DNA from: CALGYY01 sp963678485
GTDB taxonomy: Bacteria > Bacteroidota > Bacteroidia > Bacteroidales > CAIWKO01
Assembly: GCA_963678485.1 (NCBI GenBank)
Contig: OY782882.1
Coordinates: forward strand, 2,170,001-2,234,000
Direction: 5' to 3'
DNA length: 64,000 nt
Shown here: one piece after another, positions 26,235 to 35,226 of the stretch
How the letters are laid out: the number at the start of each line of letters is the position of its first letter
Numbering within the stretch: the stretch's first letter is position 1
Translations under genes and position numbers: made by a program
Notes under the pieces: generated by a model
The model's input: only the letters and a program-made list of their open reading frames with translations
What the model was told of the DNA's origin: nothing
Databases searched by the model: none

Positions 26235-26723
26235 TTAGGCCTTTTTGGCTTTCTCTTCTTTGCCAGTTTTTATGAAATCCTGTAAGCTTTGAATGCGATC
26301 AATTGCAATCTGCTGATTGATTGAGGAGATGTAAAACAGTATCTGTATGCAACGACCCTTGTCTATAAAATTCACTTCGTCGGCAAGTGCACGAATCATG
26401 AATAAACCGCTACCTTTTTTATCTGGGTTGCCTTCAACGTCAGTTGCATCTGGAACATTCTGATAATCAAATCCTTTACCTTCGTCCTGAACCTGAAATA
26501 ATAGTCCTTTGGGGCGACTTTCAAACGAAATGCTGACGATTTTTGAAGCGTCAGACCCGTTGCCGTGAAATATTGCATTCTCGAAGGCTTCCGTTAAGCT
26601 TAAAAGAATGTTACCAAAGTAACTATTGTTGATGTTATATTCATCGCAAAGTTCTTCTACAAATTTTTCTAACTTGTGAACTTCGGAAATAACCGACTTA
26701 ACTTTAAGGCTGCGCTTTTTCAT
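26235..26723 (-). CDS. RsbW/SpoIIAB-type ATP-binding protein
   Basis: A 162-residue protein with a single GHKL ATPase domain of the anti-sigma regulatory factor class. Visible blocks: LSLTEAFENAIFHGNGSD (N box), VQDEGKGFDYQNVPD (G1), and KKGSGLFMIRALADEV (G2). It has no membrane segment, no His phosphorylation site and no sensory domain. In other bacteria such proteins bind sigma factors or anti-anti-sigma proteins and phosphorylate a Ser; neither partner is encoded next to it. It sits between the DUF4175-like gene (13 bases upstream) and ybeY (6 bases downstream), so the three - strand genes form an operon. The biological role here is unclear. Confidence 0.8.
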   Translation of the reverse strand: MKKRSLKVKSVISEVHKLEKFVEELCDEYNINNSYFGNILLSLTEAFENAIFHGNGSDASKIVSISFESRPKGLLFQVQDEGKGFDYQNVPDATDVEGNPDKKGSGLFMIRALADEVNFIDKGRCIQILFYISSINQQIAIDRIQSLQDFIKTGKEEKAKKA

Positions 26724-26736
26724 CTCACTGATGTTC

Positions 26737-29700
26737 TTACTCTACAAAATTATAAAAATACTCGTTCACTTTCTGTTTGTAAAAAGAATTCAACGCAGGA
26801 GGAACAGTTTTCAATAATTCGGTATCTTGTTGTTTTAGCCTTTTATACTGAAAAAAGTCGCTAGGGTTACTATAATTTTGATTTTTTATTTCATTTGATT
26901 CACGCTTATTATCTAACTCTCTCTCTTTCTCGGCTTTCTCCGACTCTAATAAACGTGTTAATATTTCTTGCTGACGCTTCAAGGTTTCGTTTGTTATCAT
27001 TTTATTCACCAAATCCTGCTCTGTTTGCTCCATCTGCTTCGTCATTTCTCCAATGTTGCCGCTATTCTTGCCACCTTCTTTTTTATCCTCTTCTCCATAC
27101 TCCTGTAGCATCTTGCGAAGCGCCTCCTGCTGAGCTGCCAGTCGCGCCAGTTGCTCACTCATTGATTGACCATTGCCTTGTTTACCCGGATTTTTTCCTT
27201 CCATCTGATCTTTCAATTGCTGCATCTGTTTGTTCAACTGTTCCTGCATTTGCTTCATCGATGATGCGCTCGGTTTACCTTGTCCTGGCTTCTTGCAATT
27301 ACCACTTTTCTTGCACTGACCATTCGATTTTTGATTCTGTTGTTGCTGCATCTGCTGCAGTGATTCAGCAAGCATTAGCGCCAAATTATTTACGGAGGTC
27401 ATTACATATTGCTGATAGGTTGCTGTAGCTGAAGCAGCACGATTATGCAGGGACTCCAGGGATTTTTTCATATCGTCTTCAATACCGCTCATTTCACGAT
27501 TAATGAAGGATTGTATCATCGGCTGGCGTTTGCTTAACGCATACAAAGAATCACCAATCATATCCATTTGATCCTTTAACTGCTTCTGGCGTTCCATAAG
27601 CTTTACATAACGCGGATCGGTGAGTTGTATCGTTTTCAATTCTCCCATTAGATCCTCTTGCGCGAAAGAAACATAAACCAGATTTTCGAGAATTTGCCTA
27701 AGGGTTTGTATATCCTCTTCTGCCTGTTGCTCTTCCATTTTCTCTTTTGCGTCCTTTATTTCCTGAGAGAGATCTTCCATTTTCTGAGCAGCATCTTCCT
27801 GCGCTTTCGAGGCTCCAGATTTCTTCCCTTTTTGAAGCTGTTCGCTGCTAGAATTCATCTGCTGTTGAATCTCATTTTCTTTAGCTTCGGTGTTAGGCAT
27901 TTCATTGGGATTTTCCAGTTCACTGTTCTTCTTTTGCAGCGAATCCAGGTCTTTCCTCAAGTCTCCAAACTCCTTACTCAACTCATCCTGCTTTTTCTGC
28001 AACTCTTCTTTTGGAGCCTGATCATTTTTTGATTCCAGCGAAAGTTTCTTTTGATCTTCAGCCATTTTATCCAGTTTGTCAACGGTCTCCTGAAGCTTTT
28101 TCTCGTACTCTAATTGCTTGAACAATTCAAGGTTTCTATCAAGTTCCTTTTTTATATCATCATTGCTAAGCTTCATTTTATCAATCATATCCTTTACATC
28201 CTTTTTCTCAAGCTTATCAATCATTTCCTGAAGCTTTTTGAACATCTCTTTCATCTCGTCCGTCATTACTTCATTAAACAATTTTTCAAGCTGCTGCTGC
28301 TTTTCTAACAATTCAGGATCGATCTTTTTGTACTCCTGTTCCCTAATATTATTCTGTTGGTTTTCTAATTTAAGTTGCTCAATTTCTAATTGGATGGCCT
28401 GCTGCTTGTCTAACAAATCCTGTATTTGTTTCTTCTCCTGCCAATTCAGCGCCTTTTTGTCGGCAAGCTTTTTATCCATTTTCTCCAGTTCCTTTTGCAA
28501 TTCCTGACTCTGTCGAATTGCCTCTTCCATCTTATCCTTTATCTGCTCGTTCGATTTATCCGTTTCCTTTTCAAGCTCATCCAGCGTAGGCGCCTTAAAT
28601 GCCATGCGTTGCGAACGCGTAGATTTGTGCCCGTTTACACCATCATTATCCCAGACTTCAAAGAAGTATTCAACTTCATCTCCTGGAGCAATATCAAGAG
28701 TGCTCAAATCAAAATAATAATAGAATTGTTGCTGAGTTGTTCCAGCCTGTATGGGAACGGTCAGACCTTCATAAACGTCATCTTTACCAGTGTTTTCGCC
28801 ACCTTTAAGAATTTTGTACTTAAATTTCAATACACTGCAACCGTAATCATCGTGGATGTTTCCAGAAAAATACAATCGTTTATCATATACTGAATCCTTA
28901 AATGTTTGAGCTTCAATACCCGGATATTGATCTGCAACAACACTGATAACATATTGCATGGAGTCTTTATTCCCAAAATGTTCGTTCTGAGTTTTTATGG
29001 AATACGTCTGAGAAAGCTTACAAATCGTGGAATACAGGAATGTTTCATTTCCCATAGGACTCACCTCAATAGATTTTCCATCAATTCTGAATGTCACCTT
29101 TTTTGTATCGCGTGTGTGCAGTCTCCAACTGACTTTTGTTCCTTCGGGAACGACTAAATCACCAGAGTTTTCTACAACTTCATTTTTCTTACCTAGATAC
29201 GAAGGATATTCCAGGGCCAGTTCAAAACTTAGCACTATGGGTCTCGCCACAACATTTAGCGTATAATTCGCTGAGCGAAAATCATCAGCTAACAAATAAA
29301 ATGTGGTATTCTTTTGCAGATTTTTGAAGGTGTAATGAAACAAGGTGTTGTTCTCTTTGCTGAGACGATATTGCGCTTCCCCAATCACAATGCTAACTTC
29401 ATCAGGAATCTCCTCTCCTGCCATCTTCACATCAAGAACAAATTCCTCTTGCTGCACCGCCTCAAGTTTAGAGTTTAAAACATGAAACTCAAATGGAGCA
29501 GGACGCTCGTAAAAAGTGGTATAATCAAGGATTCTGACAGAAGGTCCCGTGATCATGCTAGGAGCAGTAGCAAGAACCACAATTAAAAGCAATACTGGCG
29601 GTAACGCAAACTTTAGATATTTTTTATTCTTCGACAGATCAATAGCAGCAGTAAATGGAACCGGCCGAAGCGTAGCTATCTTTTGATTAATGGCGGCTTC

Positions 29701-30087
29701 AAGAAGATCAGTTCGTACCGGTTGTACAAGGGCTAATTGCTTTAGCTGAAGAACATTCAACAGTACATCGCCCACTGATCCGAAATGTTTCCCAATAACC
29801 TTTGCAGCCTGCTCGTGACTAAGGCGCTTCCCTATTTTAAACAACTGAAAAACAGGAATAGCGATATATTTTACAATTATATATGCATTAATTATTACAT
29901 AAGACCAAAACATCACAGCTCTTACAGCTGTAGGAAAGTATGCAAAATACTCAATAATATTAAGTAAAAGATAAAAGGCAAACAGTGTGCTCACCGCGTA
30001 AAGTACACCACGGATGATAAGATTCTTATAGAACTTTTTAATGAACTCATCCAGTTTGTCGATCAAAATGCGGTAGGCTTCTTCCAT
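26737..30087 (-). CDS. DUF4175-like membrane-anchored coiled-coil protein
   Basis: A 1,116-residue protein. Two or more membrane helices lie in the first 75 residues, and another near residues 155-175. Residues about 180-520 are an extracytoplasmic beta-rich region (VVPEGTKVSWRLHTRDTKKV, DPAGDE-like segments, SRSQRMAFKAP). From about residue 525 to the end it is almost wholly charged coiled coil (QKELEKMDKKLADKKALNWQ and similar), broken by Gln-rich and Lys/Gly/Asn-rich linkers near 890-990. This matches a large Bacteroidota family often called DUF4175. The role is unknown; architecture suggests a scaffold reaching from the membrane. It is the first gene of an operon with the RsbW-type ATPase and ybeY. 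Long reading frames on the opposite strand are artefacts of the repetitive composition. Confidence 0.75.
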   Translation of the reverse strand: MEEAYRILIDKLDEFIKKFYKNLIIRGVLYAVSTLFAFYLLLNIIEYFAYFPTAVRAVMFWSYVIINAYIIVKYIAIPVFQLFKIGKRLSHEQAAKVIGKHFGSVGDVLLNVLQLKQLALVQPVRTDLLEAAINQKIATLRPVPFTAAIDLSKNKKYLKFALPPVLLLIVVLATAPSMITGPSVRILDYTTFYERPAPFEFHVLNSKLEAVQQEEFVLDVKMAGEEIPDEVSIVIGEAQYRLSKENNTLFHYTFKNLQKNTTFYLLADDFRSANYTLNVVARPIVLSFELALEYPSYLGKKNEVVENSGDLVVPEGTKVSWRLHTRDTKKVTFRIDGKSIEVSPMGNETFLYSTICKLSQTYSIKTQNEHFGNKDSMQYVISVVADQYPGIEAQTFKDSVYDKRLYFSGNIHDDYGCSVLKFKYKILKGGENTGKDDVYEGLTVPIQAGTTQQQFYYYFDLSTLDIAPGDEVEYFFEVWDNDGVNGHKSTRSQRMAFKAPTLDELEKETDKSNEQIKDKMEEAIRQSQELQKELEKMDKKLADKKALNWQEKKQIQDLLDKQQAIQLEIEQLKLENQQNNIREQEYKKIDPELLEKQQQLEKLFNEVMTDEMKEMFKKLQEMIDKLEKKDVKDMIDKMKLSNDDIKKELDRNLELFKQLEYEKKLQETVDKLDKMAEDQKKLSLESKNDQAPKEELQKKQDELSKEFGDLRKDLDSLQKKNSELENPNEMPNTEAKENEIQQQMNSSSEQLQKGKKSGASKAQEDAAQKMEDLSQEIKDAKEKMEEQQAEEDIQTLRQILENLVYVSFAQEDLMGELKTIQLTDPRYVKLMERQKQLKDQMDMIGDSLYALSKRQPMIQSFINREMSGIEDDMKKSLESLHNRAASATATYQQYVMTSVNNLALMLAESLQQMQQQQNQKSNGQCKKSGNCKKPGQGKPSASSMKQMQEQLNKQMQQLKDQMEGKNPGKQGNGQSMSEQLARLAAQQEALRKMLQEYGEEDKKEGGKNSGNIGEMTKQMEQTEQDLVNKMITNETLKRQQEILTRLLESEKAEKERELDNKRESNEIKNQNYSNPSDFFQYKRLKQQDTELLKTVPPALNSFYKQKVNEYFYNFVE

Positions 30088-30144
30088 TTTCTGGTTTAAA
30101 ACTTAAAGATCATTAAACGTACATAAGTCAGTTAATATTTTTCT

Positions 30145-30152
30145 TATGTTTG
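30145..30152 (+). promoter_or_regulatory. -7 box of the M1 aminopeptidase gene
   Basis: TATGTTTG fits TAnnTTTG. A transcript starting about 30158 would leave no leader for an ATG at 30160, which supports the start at 30214. No clear -33 element. Confidence 0.45.
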
Positions 30153-30213
30153 CAAAGATATGAATTTTCAGGCGTTTCTGAAGTTAAGGATTGTTAACTT
30201 AATACACTTAATC

Positions 30214-32169
30214 ATGCAAAGGTCATTGATGTTTCTCATTTTAGTTTTCGCTTCTAGCCCATTATTTTCGCAACAAAATCAGGCGTTGAGTGAAAAAGAT
30301 AACAGGCATCCAAGCCAACAACAGCACCAACTGGCCTTTTCAGGATATAAACAGTTAAGTATGCTCAACAATTACGACGTATCATTTTATTTTCTTGACA
30401 TTGCTCTGGAACGCACCAGTACTTATGTTTCGGGCAACGTACAAATCAATTCAACAGTCGTTAGCGCAAGTCTGGACACATTTGCTGTTGAGTTAATTGA
30501 CGAATTGAACGTAGATTCCGTGTTTATTAATGGCCTTGAACTAAGTTTTCAGCACATTAATGATCACATACTGATTCCTCTTACAGTACCGGCTTCACAA
30601 GGAACAGCATTAATCACAAAAGTTTATTACCACGGCAATCCATCCTCCGGAGGTGGTTTCTTCTCCGGTATTTCCAACGATACCAGTCCAACCTGGGGAA
30701 ATCAAGTTACCTGGACGTTATCTGAACCTTTCAACGCAAACCAGTGGTGGCCCTGCAAACAAATTCTGACAGATAAAGCCGATTCAAGCTGGGTTTTTAT
30801 CACAACCTCCAATACCAATAAAGCCGGATCAAATGGAATACTTTCGGCCAGTGTTCCTCTCCCGGGCAGTAAAATCCGCTATGAATGGAAAAGTCGAAAC
30901 CCCATTGATTATTATCTCATTTCGGCTTCAGTTGCACAGTACGTTGAATATGATATTTGGGCTCATCCCCAAGGAACCAGCGATTCTTTACTTATACAAA
31001 ACTATATTTACAACAACCCTGGCACCCTTCCCAACTTTCAAACGGCGATTGATTTAACACCCGGTTTTATAGAATTGTATTCCGATCAATTTGGCTTGTA
31101 TCCATTTATGAACGAAAAATATGGTCACTGCATGGCACCTATGGGAGGTGGAATGGAACACCAAACCATGACGACCTTAGGCTTTTTTGATTTCTATCTT
31201 ATTTGTCACGAACTCGCGCATATGTGGTTTGGCGATAACGTAACCTGCTCTTCATGGAGCGATATCTGGATTAACGAAGGTTTTGCTTCCTACGCCGAAT
31301 ACCTCGCTGCCGAATATCTGGATTCATATACAGAAGCACAAAGTCATATGCTTGAAGTTCACAATAACGTTATGACAGAAACCGGTGGAAGTATTTACAT
31401 TCCTGCAGCACAAACCAACGATGAAAACCGGATCTTCGATGGCCGCCTCTCCTATGATAAAGGTTCAGCCATGATTCATATGATACGTTTCGAAATGCAA
31501 AACGATTCTCTCTTCTTTGCTACTCTAAAAAAATTCCAACTGGATTTTGCTGACAGTACAGCAAGCGGAGAAGATTTCAAGCAGGTTGCAGACGATGTTT
31601 CAGGACTTGATTTCACCGATTTTTTCAATCAATGGTATTATGGTGAAGGATATCCTACCTATCATCTTACTTGGTATCAATTAAATGATACCTTGTATTT
31701 CACATCAACACAAACTACTTCCACAACCATTACCCCTTTGTTCAAAATGCTTATGGAGTTGGGTATCTCTTATAGCGGGGGCGACACTATCGTTCAGTGG
31801 TATCAGGATGCACAACTATCCACTTTCAAAGTGCCATTTAATAAAACGGTAACCGGATTCGAAGTAGACCCCGACAATTGGGTTCTTGATGGAACAGCCA
31901 GTGTAATGGCGTCAACAGAAGAATTCGACGCGGTAGATTTTTTCACGCTGGCACCCAATCCCTGCACCAATGAGATTCAACTTAATTTTCTCGAAAAACC
32001 AATAACCTCTGAATCCCTTTATATCTCAGATATCACCGGTCGCAGGGTTAAAGAAATGAAACCACAACAGCAGATGAATATTTCTACATCAGACCTGACT
32101 CCCGGATTGTATCTGATTTCCTTGCGCACATCACAAGGCGTCATTATACAAAAGTTTATAAAATACTAG
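30214..32169 (+). CDS. M1-family aminopeptidase with T9SS sorting domain
   Basis: A 651-residue secreted enzyme. ATG 30214 gives a clean signal peptide (MQRSLMFLILVFASSPLFSQ). The gluzincin zinc site is complete: HELAHMWFG at His332, Glu333 and His336, with the third ligand Glu355 in NEGFA at the expected HEXXH-x18-E spacing. The GGGMEHQTM exopeptidase motif (a GAMEN-type block) precedes it. The C-terminal 80 residues are a type IX secretion sorting domain (FFTLAPNPCTNEIQLNF, ISDITGRRVKEM, LTPGLYLISLRTSQG). It removes N-terminal amino acids from peptides at the cell surface or outside. It stands alone, divergent from the DUF4175-like operon, and faces a - strand gene. Confidence 0.92.
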   Translation: MQRSLMFLILVFASSPLFSQQNQALSEKDNRHPSQQQHQLAFSGYKQLSMLNNYDVSFYFLDIALERTSTYVSGNVQINSTVVSASLDTFAVELIDELNVDSVFINGLELSFQHINDHILIPLTVPASQGTALITKVYYHGNPSSGGGFFSGISNDTSPTWGNQVTWTLSEPFNANQWWPCKQILTDKADSSWVFITTSNTNKAGSNGILSASVPLPGSKIRYEWKSRNPIDYYLISASVAQYVEYDIWAHPQGTSDSLLIQNYIYNNPGTLPNFQTAIDLTPGFIELYSDQFGLYPFMNEKYGHCMAPMGGGMEHQTMTTLGFFDFYLICHELAHMWFGDNVTCSSWSDIWINEGFASYAEYLAAEYLDSYTEAQSHMLEVHNNVMTETGGSIYIPAAQTNDENRIFDGRLSYDKGSAMIHMIRFEMQNDSLFFATLKKFQLDFADSTASGEDFKQVADDVSGLDFTDFFNQWYYGEGYPTYHLTWYQLNDTLYFTSTQTTSTTITPLFKMLMELGISYSGGDTIVQWYQDAQLSTFKVPFNKTVTGFEVDPDNWVLDGTASVMASTEEFDAVDFFTLAPNPCTNEIQLNFLEKPITSESLYISDITGRRVKEMKPQQQMNISTSDLTPGLYLISLRTSQGVIIQKFIKY

Positions 32170-32248
32170 CCTTTCCTTTTAAGAATATGAAGATGGTATT
32201 CTGCCTATAAGAATACATGCGACAATTCAAGCTAAGCGCAACCAATGA

Positions 32249-33160
32249 TTACGAATTTGGTTGAAAGCGCATTTTCAATAGCAATTCTGTAGGATTGCTT
32301 AAATAAACATAGCTTGTAGTCTCGCTGAACTGAATTTTAAAAACGGTTATTCCACCGCTTTCGCTGACAAAAGTGAACCCATAATCAAGGATGGCTTGTA
32401 TGAGTGTTTTACGTACATCTGCAGCAACATCTTCGGTAGGAAATGGAGTTGTTATCTCCCACCCATAATAACGCTCCCAAGTGCCACCATAGGAAATACT
32501 CTTAAACGGTCGTTTTTTTAGCACACCAAATAAACCTGTGGGAAGTTCAGCACAATAAAGGGCTGGATATAATTTTACCATCGCAGCTGCAGACGGAGGT
32601 AATACAGATGTACAAAATTGGATCTGAAAACGCATCTTTTCGCAACTCAGGTTGTTGCCAGATGTAAACAAACTATCCGCTATCATAAAGGTGCAAATCT
32701 TCGTACCTGAGAGAAGAATATATTGTTTCATCTTGGGGAAAAGCGGACTATAGCCCATGGCCTTATAATCCAGTTCATTCAAATATTGGTTCGTCCGAAT
32801 TAATAAAGAATCCTTGCTGCCCTTTACAGCCAGCTCGTCTAACATCCACCAAAAAGTGAGCGTCCCGTCAGAAAAATCAACACCCTGTGTAAAATAAATG
32901 CGCTGCGGATCCATTAAATCGATGTAGTTCCTCAGAAACTCTGGCGCCAGTCGGCCATCGGGATGTTTGCGGCTTAACATGGTCTGACCATAAGGACCTT
33001 CTGTCGACAAATCCATCCACGCATAAAACATCTCTAAAGAATCCGGATTCCCTTTCTTCCAAATCATTGAATGCTCCTCTCCTACTGCGATGCCATTAAA
33101 GGAAATCAGCATAGTCAGGCAAAACAAACAATACTTATAAATTGAAAGAGGTTTTTTCAT
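32249..33160 (-). CDS. Secreted hypothetical protein, coupled to a P-loop gene
   Basis: A 303-residue protein. I start it at 33160, where MKKPLSIYKYCLFCLTMLIS begins a good signal peptide and where the start codon overlaps the stop of the upstream gene by 4 bases (ATGA). The mature part has no motif I recognise; features include HPDGRLAPEFLRNYIDLMDP, a Trp-rich N-terminal third and a beta-rich C-terminal half (VSESGGITVFKIQFSE). It is probably periplasmic or extracellular. The tight coupling to a cytoplasmic P-loop NTPase gene is odd for a secreted protein and suggests the two work together, perhaps in one response. Function unknown. Confidence 0.68.
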   Translation of the reverse strand: MKKPLSIYKYCLFCLTMLISFNGIAVGEEHSMIWKKGNPDSLEMFYAWMDLSTEGPYGQTMLSRKHPDGRLAPEFLRNYIDLMDPQRIYFTQGVDFSDGTLTFWWMLDELAVKGSKDSLLIRTNQYLNELDYKAMGYSPLFPKMKQYILLSGTKICTFMIADSLFTSGNNLSCEKMRFQIQFCTSVLPPSAAAMVKLYPALYCAELPTGLFGVLKKRPFKSISYGGTWERYYGWEITTPFPTEDVAADVRKTLIQAILDYGFTFVSESGGITVFKIQFSETTSYVYLSNPTELLLKMRFQPNS

Positions 33161-33672
33161 TGTTGTTTTACGATTTTGTGTTTCAATAAACCATGGCCAT
33201 GCGCCCATGCGTAAAGAAAATCCTTTATCTCTTTTACGCGTTCCGTTGCATCATTCTTTCCGTTACGCACTCCAAGCATAGAGGGTACACTTAGCATATA
33301 ATCGACCAGATCAGAATCATAGAACAATGGAATATCATTGGGTTCATTGAATCCAGGATTCAGCCAATGGATGTACATGAAGTAATCATTATCAACAAAA
33401 TATTTCAACGTCTGAGGCAGCTTCTTTGCATACTGCATCGAACAAAGAATAATCTCCGGTTTATTATCCTTCATAATATTCTTGATGTCCATCTTTCGCT
33501 TTTGCGCCGAACGATTAATTAAAAATACATCTACCCATGTGTTTTCATCAAAATACAAACGACGGTTCTTCTTTCCTGTTTTAACATTGCTCTTGTCGAA
33601 AAGTAAGTTCCAGGTATGGGTTTTCCCCGATTTCACGGTACCCAGAATCCCTATCATCATTTTTTCTCCCAT
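33157..33672 (-). CDS. P-loop NTPase-like protein, function unknown
   Basis: A 171-residue cytoplasmic protein. The N-terminus reads MMIGILGTVKSGKTHTWNLL, with Walker A GTVKSGKT at residues 11-18 directly after the first strand. A second strand, PEIILCSMQYAKKLPQT, may supply a Walker B-like position, but there is no clear DxxG or NKxD, so it is not an ordinary GTPase. The core resembles small ATPase/kinase-like P-loop proteins that sense or modify something (for example FDENTWVDVFLINRSAQKRK). The end (VKEIKDFLYAWAHGHGLLKH) is helical and His-rich. Its stop overlaps the start of the secreted-protein gene. No homologue comes to mind. Confidence 0.65.
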   Translation of the reverse strand: MGEKMMIGILGTVKSGKTHTWNLLFDKSNVKTGKKNRRLYFDENTWVDVFLINRSAQKRKMDIKNIMKDNKPEIILCSMQYAKKLPQTLKYFVDNDYFMYIHWLNPGFNEPNDIPLFYDSDLVDYMLSVPSMLGVRNGKNDATERVKEIKDFLYAWAHGHGLLKHKIVKQQ

Positions 33673-33864
33673 GGCGGAATTGTTTTGTGCTACAAATTCA
33701 ATTATTAATCATAAAACAATGAATTTATACGACAAATAACAAATTGGGTTACATAATCTTCCAATTAAGGCTTTGAAACTCAGTCATACAAATCATGCGA
33801 ATGAACCTCATTGCAATTCCGGTCCCCTATTTCGACCTTTTCAGGCTCGATCACTGAAGGGGTT

Positions 33865-33900
33865 ATTCGCTTTCGTGACTTAATAACCAATACTCACGAA
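33865..33900 (+). repeat. Dispersed-repeat copy C (fragment)
   Basis: CTTAATAACCAATACTCACGAA resembles in spacing and content the right end of copy A (CTTTTAAAAACCAAGGCTCACGAA). Divergent, so tentative. The rest of 33673-33904 shows no gene. Confidence 0.35.
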
Positions 33901-33904
33901 AAAA

Positions 33905-33932
33905 AATAGCCGCCCTTAATGAGGCGGCTATT
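33905..33932 (-). terminator. Terminator of the serpin gene
   Basis: AATAGCCGCC / GGCGGCTATT stem; on the - strand it is followed by a run of about eight T. It lies 28 bases after the serpin stop. Confidence 0.85.
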
Positions 33933-33959
33933 CATAATTATGCTAAAATAACAACGCTT

Positions 33960-35207
33960 CTAGAGCTTATTTACTCTACCCATGAATAAAATGTTGTTAT
34001 ATGTATTATCCTTGATAATAAAGATAAAAGGTCTGTTTGCATTGAATTCCGGAATTACCATGGCGCTTTTCTGACGGATAATTACAGCTGTGGATGCCGC
34101 TGCTTCTGTTCCTTGTTCACTCACTTCTACAAAAGCCTTATGAATTACTTTATCAATCATCAAATCCATTTTTCCCGTAATTCCCGAAAAATCAGCCTGG
34201 CTGCTAAAGGGATGAGGCATACCCATTTTCTTTAACACATCGGATAACTCAAACTCTGAGGTCAGTTTAAATTTTGGAAGCAATAATCTTACTTTCGTTG
34301 GGACCAACTCTGTTAGCCAGTAAGAATAGGTAGATTCCAGACGTAACAAGGTTTCTATTTTTGACATAGCTGCCTTATCCTTGGGTAAAAAAATCAACAT
34401 TGATAACGTACTATCGCAGTAAGGAATTTCAATGAGCTGAATACTGCTATCTTCCCTATAAGAGAAGATGTCTTCCATTTTCATGAAATCAGCCTTTACA
34501 GGGCTTTCCGGACTTGGGAAGAAATTTTTTGTAATGGTTTCGGCGGGATTAAAAGCCTTCGCCCAGGACGCTTTGAAATAGATAGCATTCACAAGTACCA
34601 ATCGCGCCAGATCAGTAATCATCCCCTGTGCAATCAAATTTTCGATACGATTTTTGGTCTGACCTGCAACCCATGTATTAATCAGCACGCGCGATTTCTC
34701 CAACTCATTTTTAAAATCGACCAGCTGCAAACCCGCGTTATAATTACTTTTTACGAGATTAAAATAACTATCTAAAAACTCATATTCTTTTTGCGCAAAC
34801 ATGGCCTGCGCGGTATTAATTTCAACACTATCTCCAGCGTTCAAGCCATTTATGTAAGAGAGATAATTCCGATAGCGCGAATGAAAGGATGATTGATTCG
34901 AGCCAAAATGCATCACTTCCGCCATTTGCTTTTCCGATTCACCGCGAGCTCCAGCATAGGTCATTGCAAGTGCAGTTGAAATGCTGTATGGACTAAAGAA
35001 AATATTATCCTTATCAGATTTTATCTGACGATATAACTCCAGTGCAAACTCATTATTCGCCTTTATCAGTGCAGCATCGGGCGGTCCGGGAGCTACAACT
35101 TCAGGAGGTGTTGTATTGTTGGTTGTGGCTGTAGCAGGAAGTTTCCGCTGACAGGCATTGGCACAAACAACAATAATAAAAACGCTGAGCAATATTTTAG
35201 TTTTCAT
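33960..35207 (-). CDS. Serpin-family protease inhibitor, lipoprotein
   Basis: A 415-residue serpin with a lipoprotein signal (MKTKILLSVFIIVVCANAC), so it should be attached to the envelope. Serpin blocks are complete: NIFFSPYSISTALAMTYAGA, LVLVNAIYFKASWAKAF, IEIPYCDSTLSMLIFLP, DKVIHKAFVEVSEQGTEAAA, and FNANRPFIFIIKDN. The hinge of the reactive-centre loop reads EQGTEAAASTAV with small residues, the pattern of inhibitory serpins; the scissile-bond region follows (IIRQKSAM), so the P1 residue might be basic (inference). It could guard the cell against its own or foreign serine or cysteine proteases. It follows uvrC by 19 bases on the - strand. Confidence 0.9.
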   Translation of the reverse strand: MKTKILLSVFIIVVCANACQRKLPATATTNNTTPPEVVAPGPPDAALIKANNEFALELYRQIKSDKDNIFFSPYSISTALAMTYAGARGESEKQMAEVMHFGSNQSSFHSRYRNYLSYINGLNAGDSVEINTAQAMFAQKEYEFLDSYFNLVKSNYNAGLQLVDFKNELEKSRVLINTWVAGQTKNRIENLIAQGMITDLARLVLVNAIYFKASWAKAFNPAETITKNFFPSPESPVKADFMKMEDIFSYREDSSIQLIEIPYCDSTLSMLIFLPKDKAAMSKIETLLRLESTYSYWLTELVPTKVRLLLPKFKLTSEFELSDVLKKMGMPHPFSSQADFSGITGKMDLMIDKVIHKAFVEVSEQGTEAAASTAVIIRQKSAMVIPEFNANRPFIFIIKDNTYNNILFMGRVNKL

Positions 35208-35226
35208 AGTTATATATCAGATTGTA

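Noticed and set aside
27658..29327. Several long + strand reading frames opposite the DUF4175-like gene
   Set aside because: They mirror the Lys/Glu/Gln-rich coiled coil of the real gene; their proteins are Phe/Leu/Ser-rich without motifs or signals.
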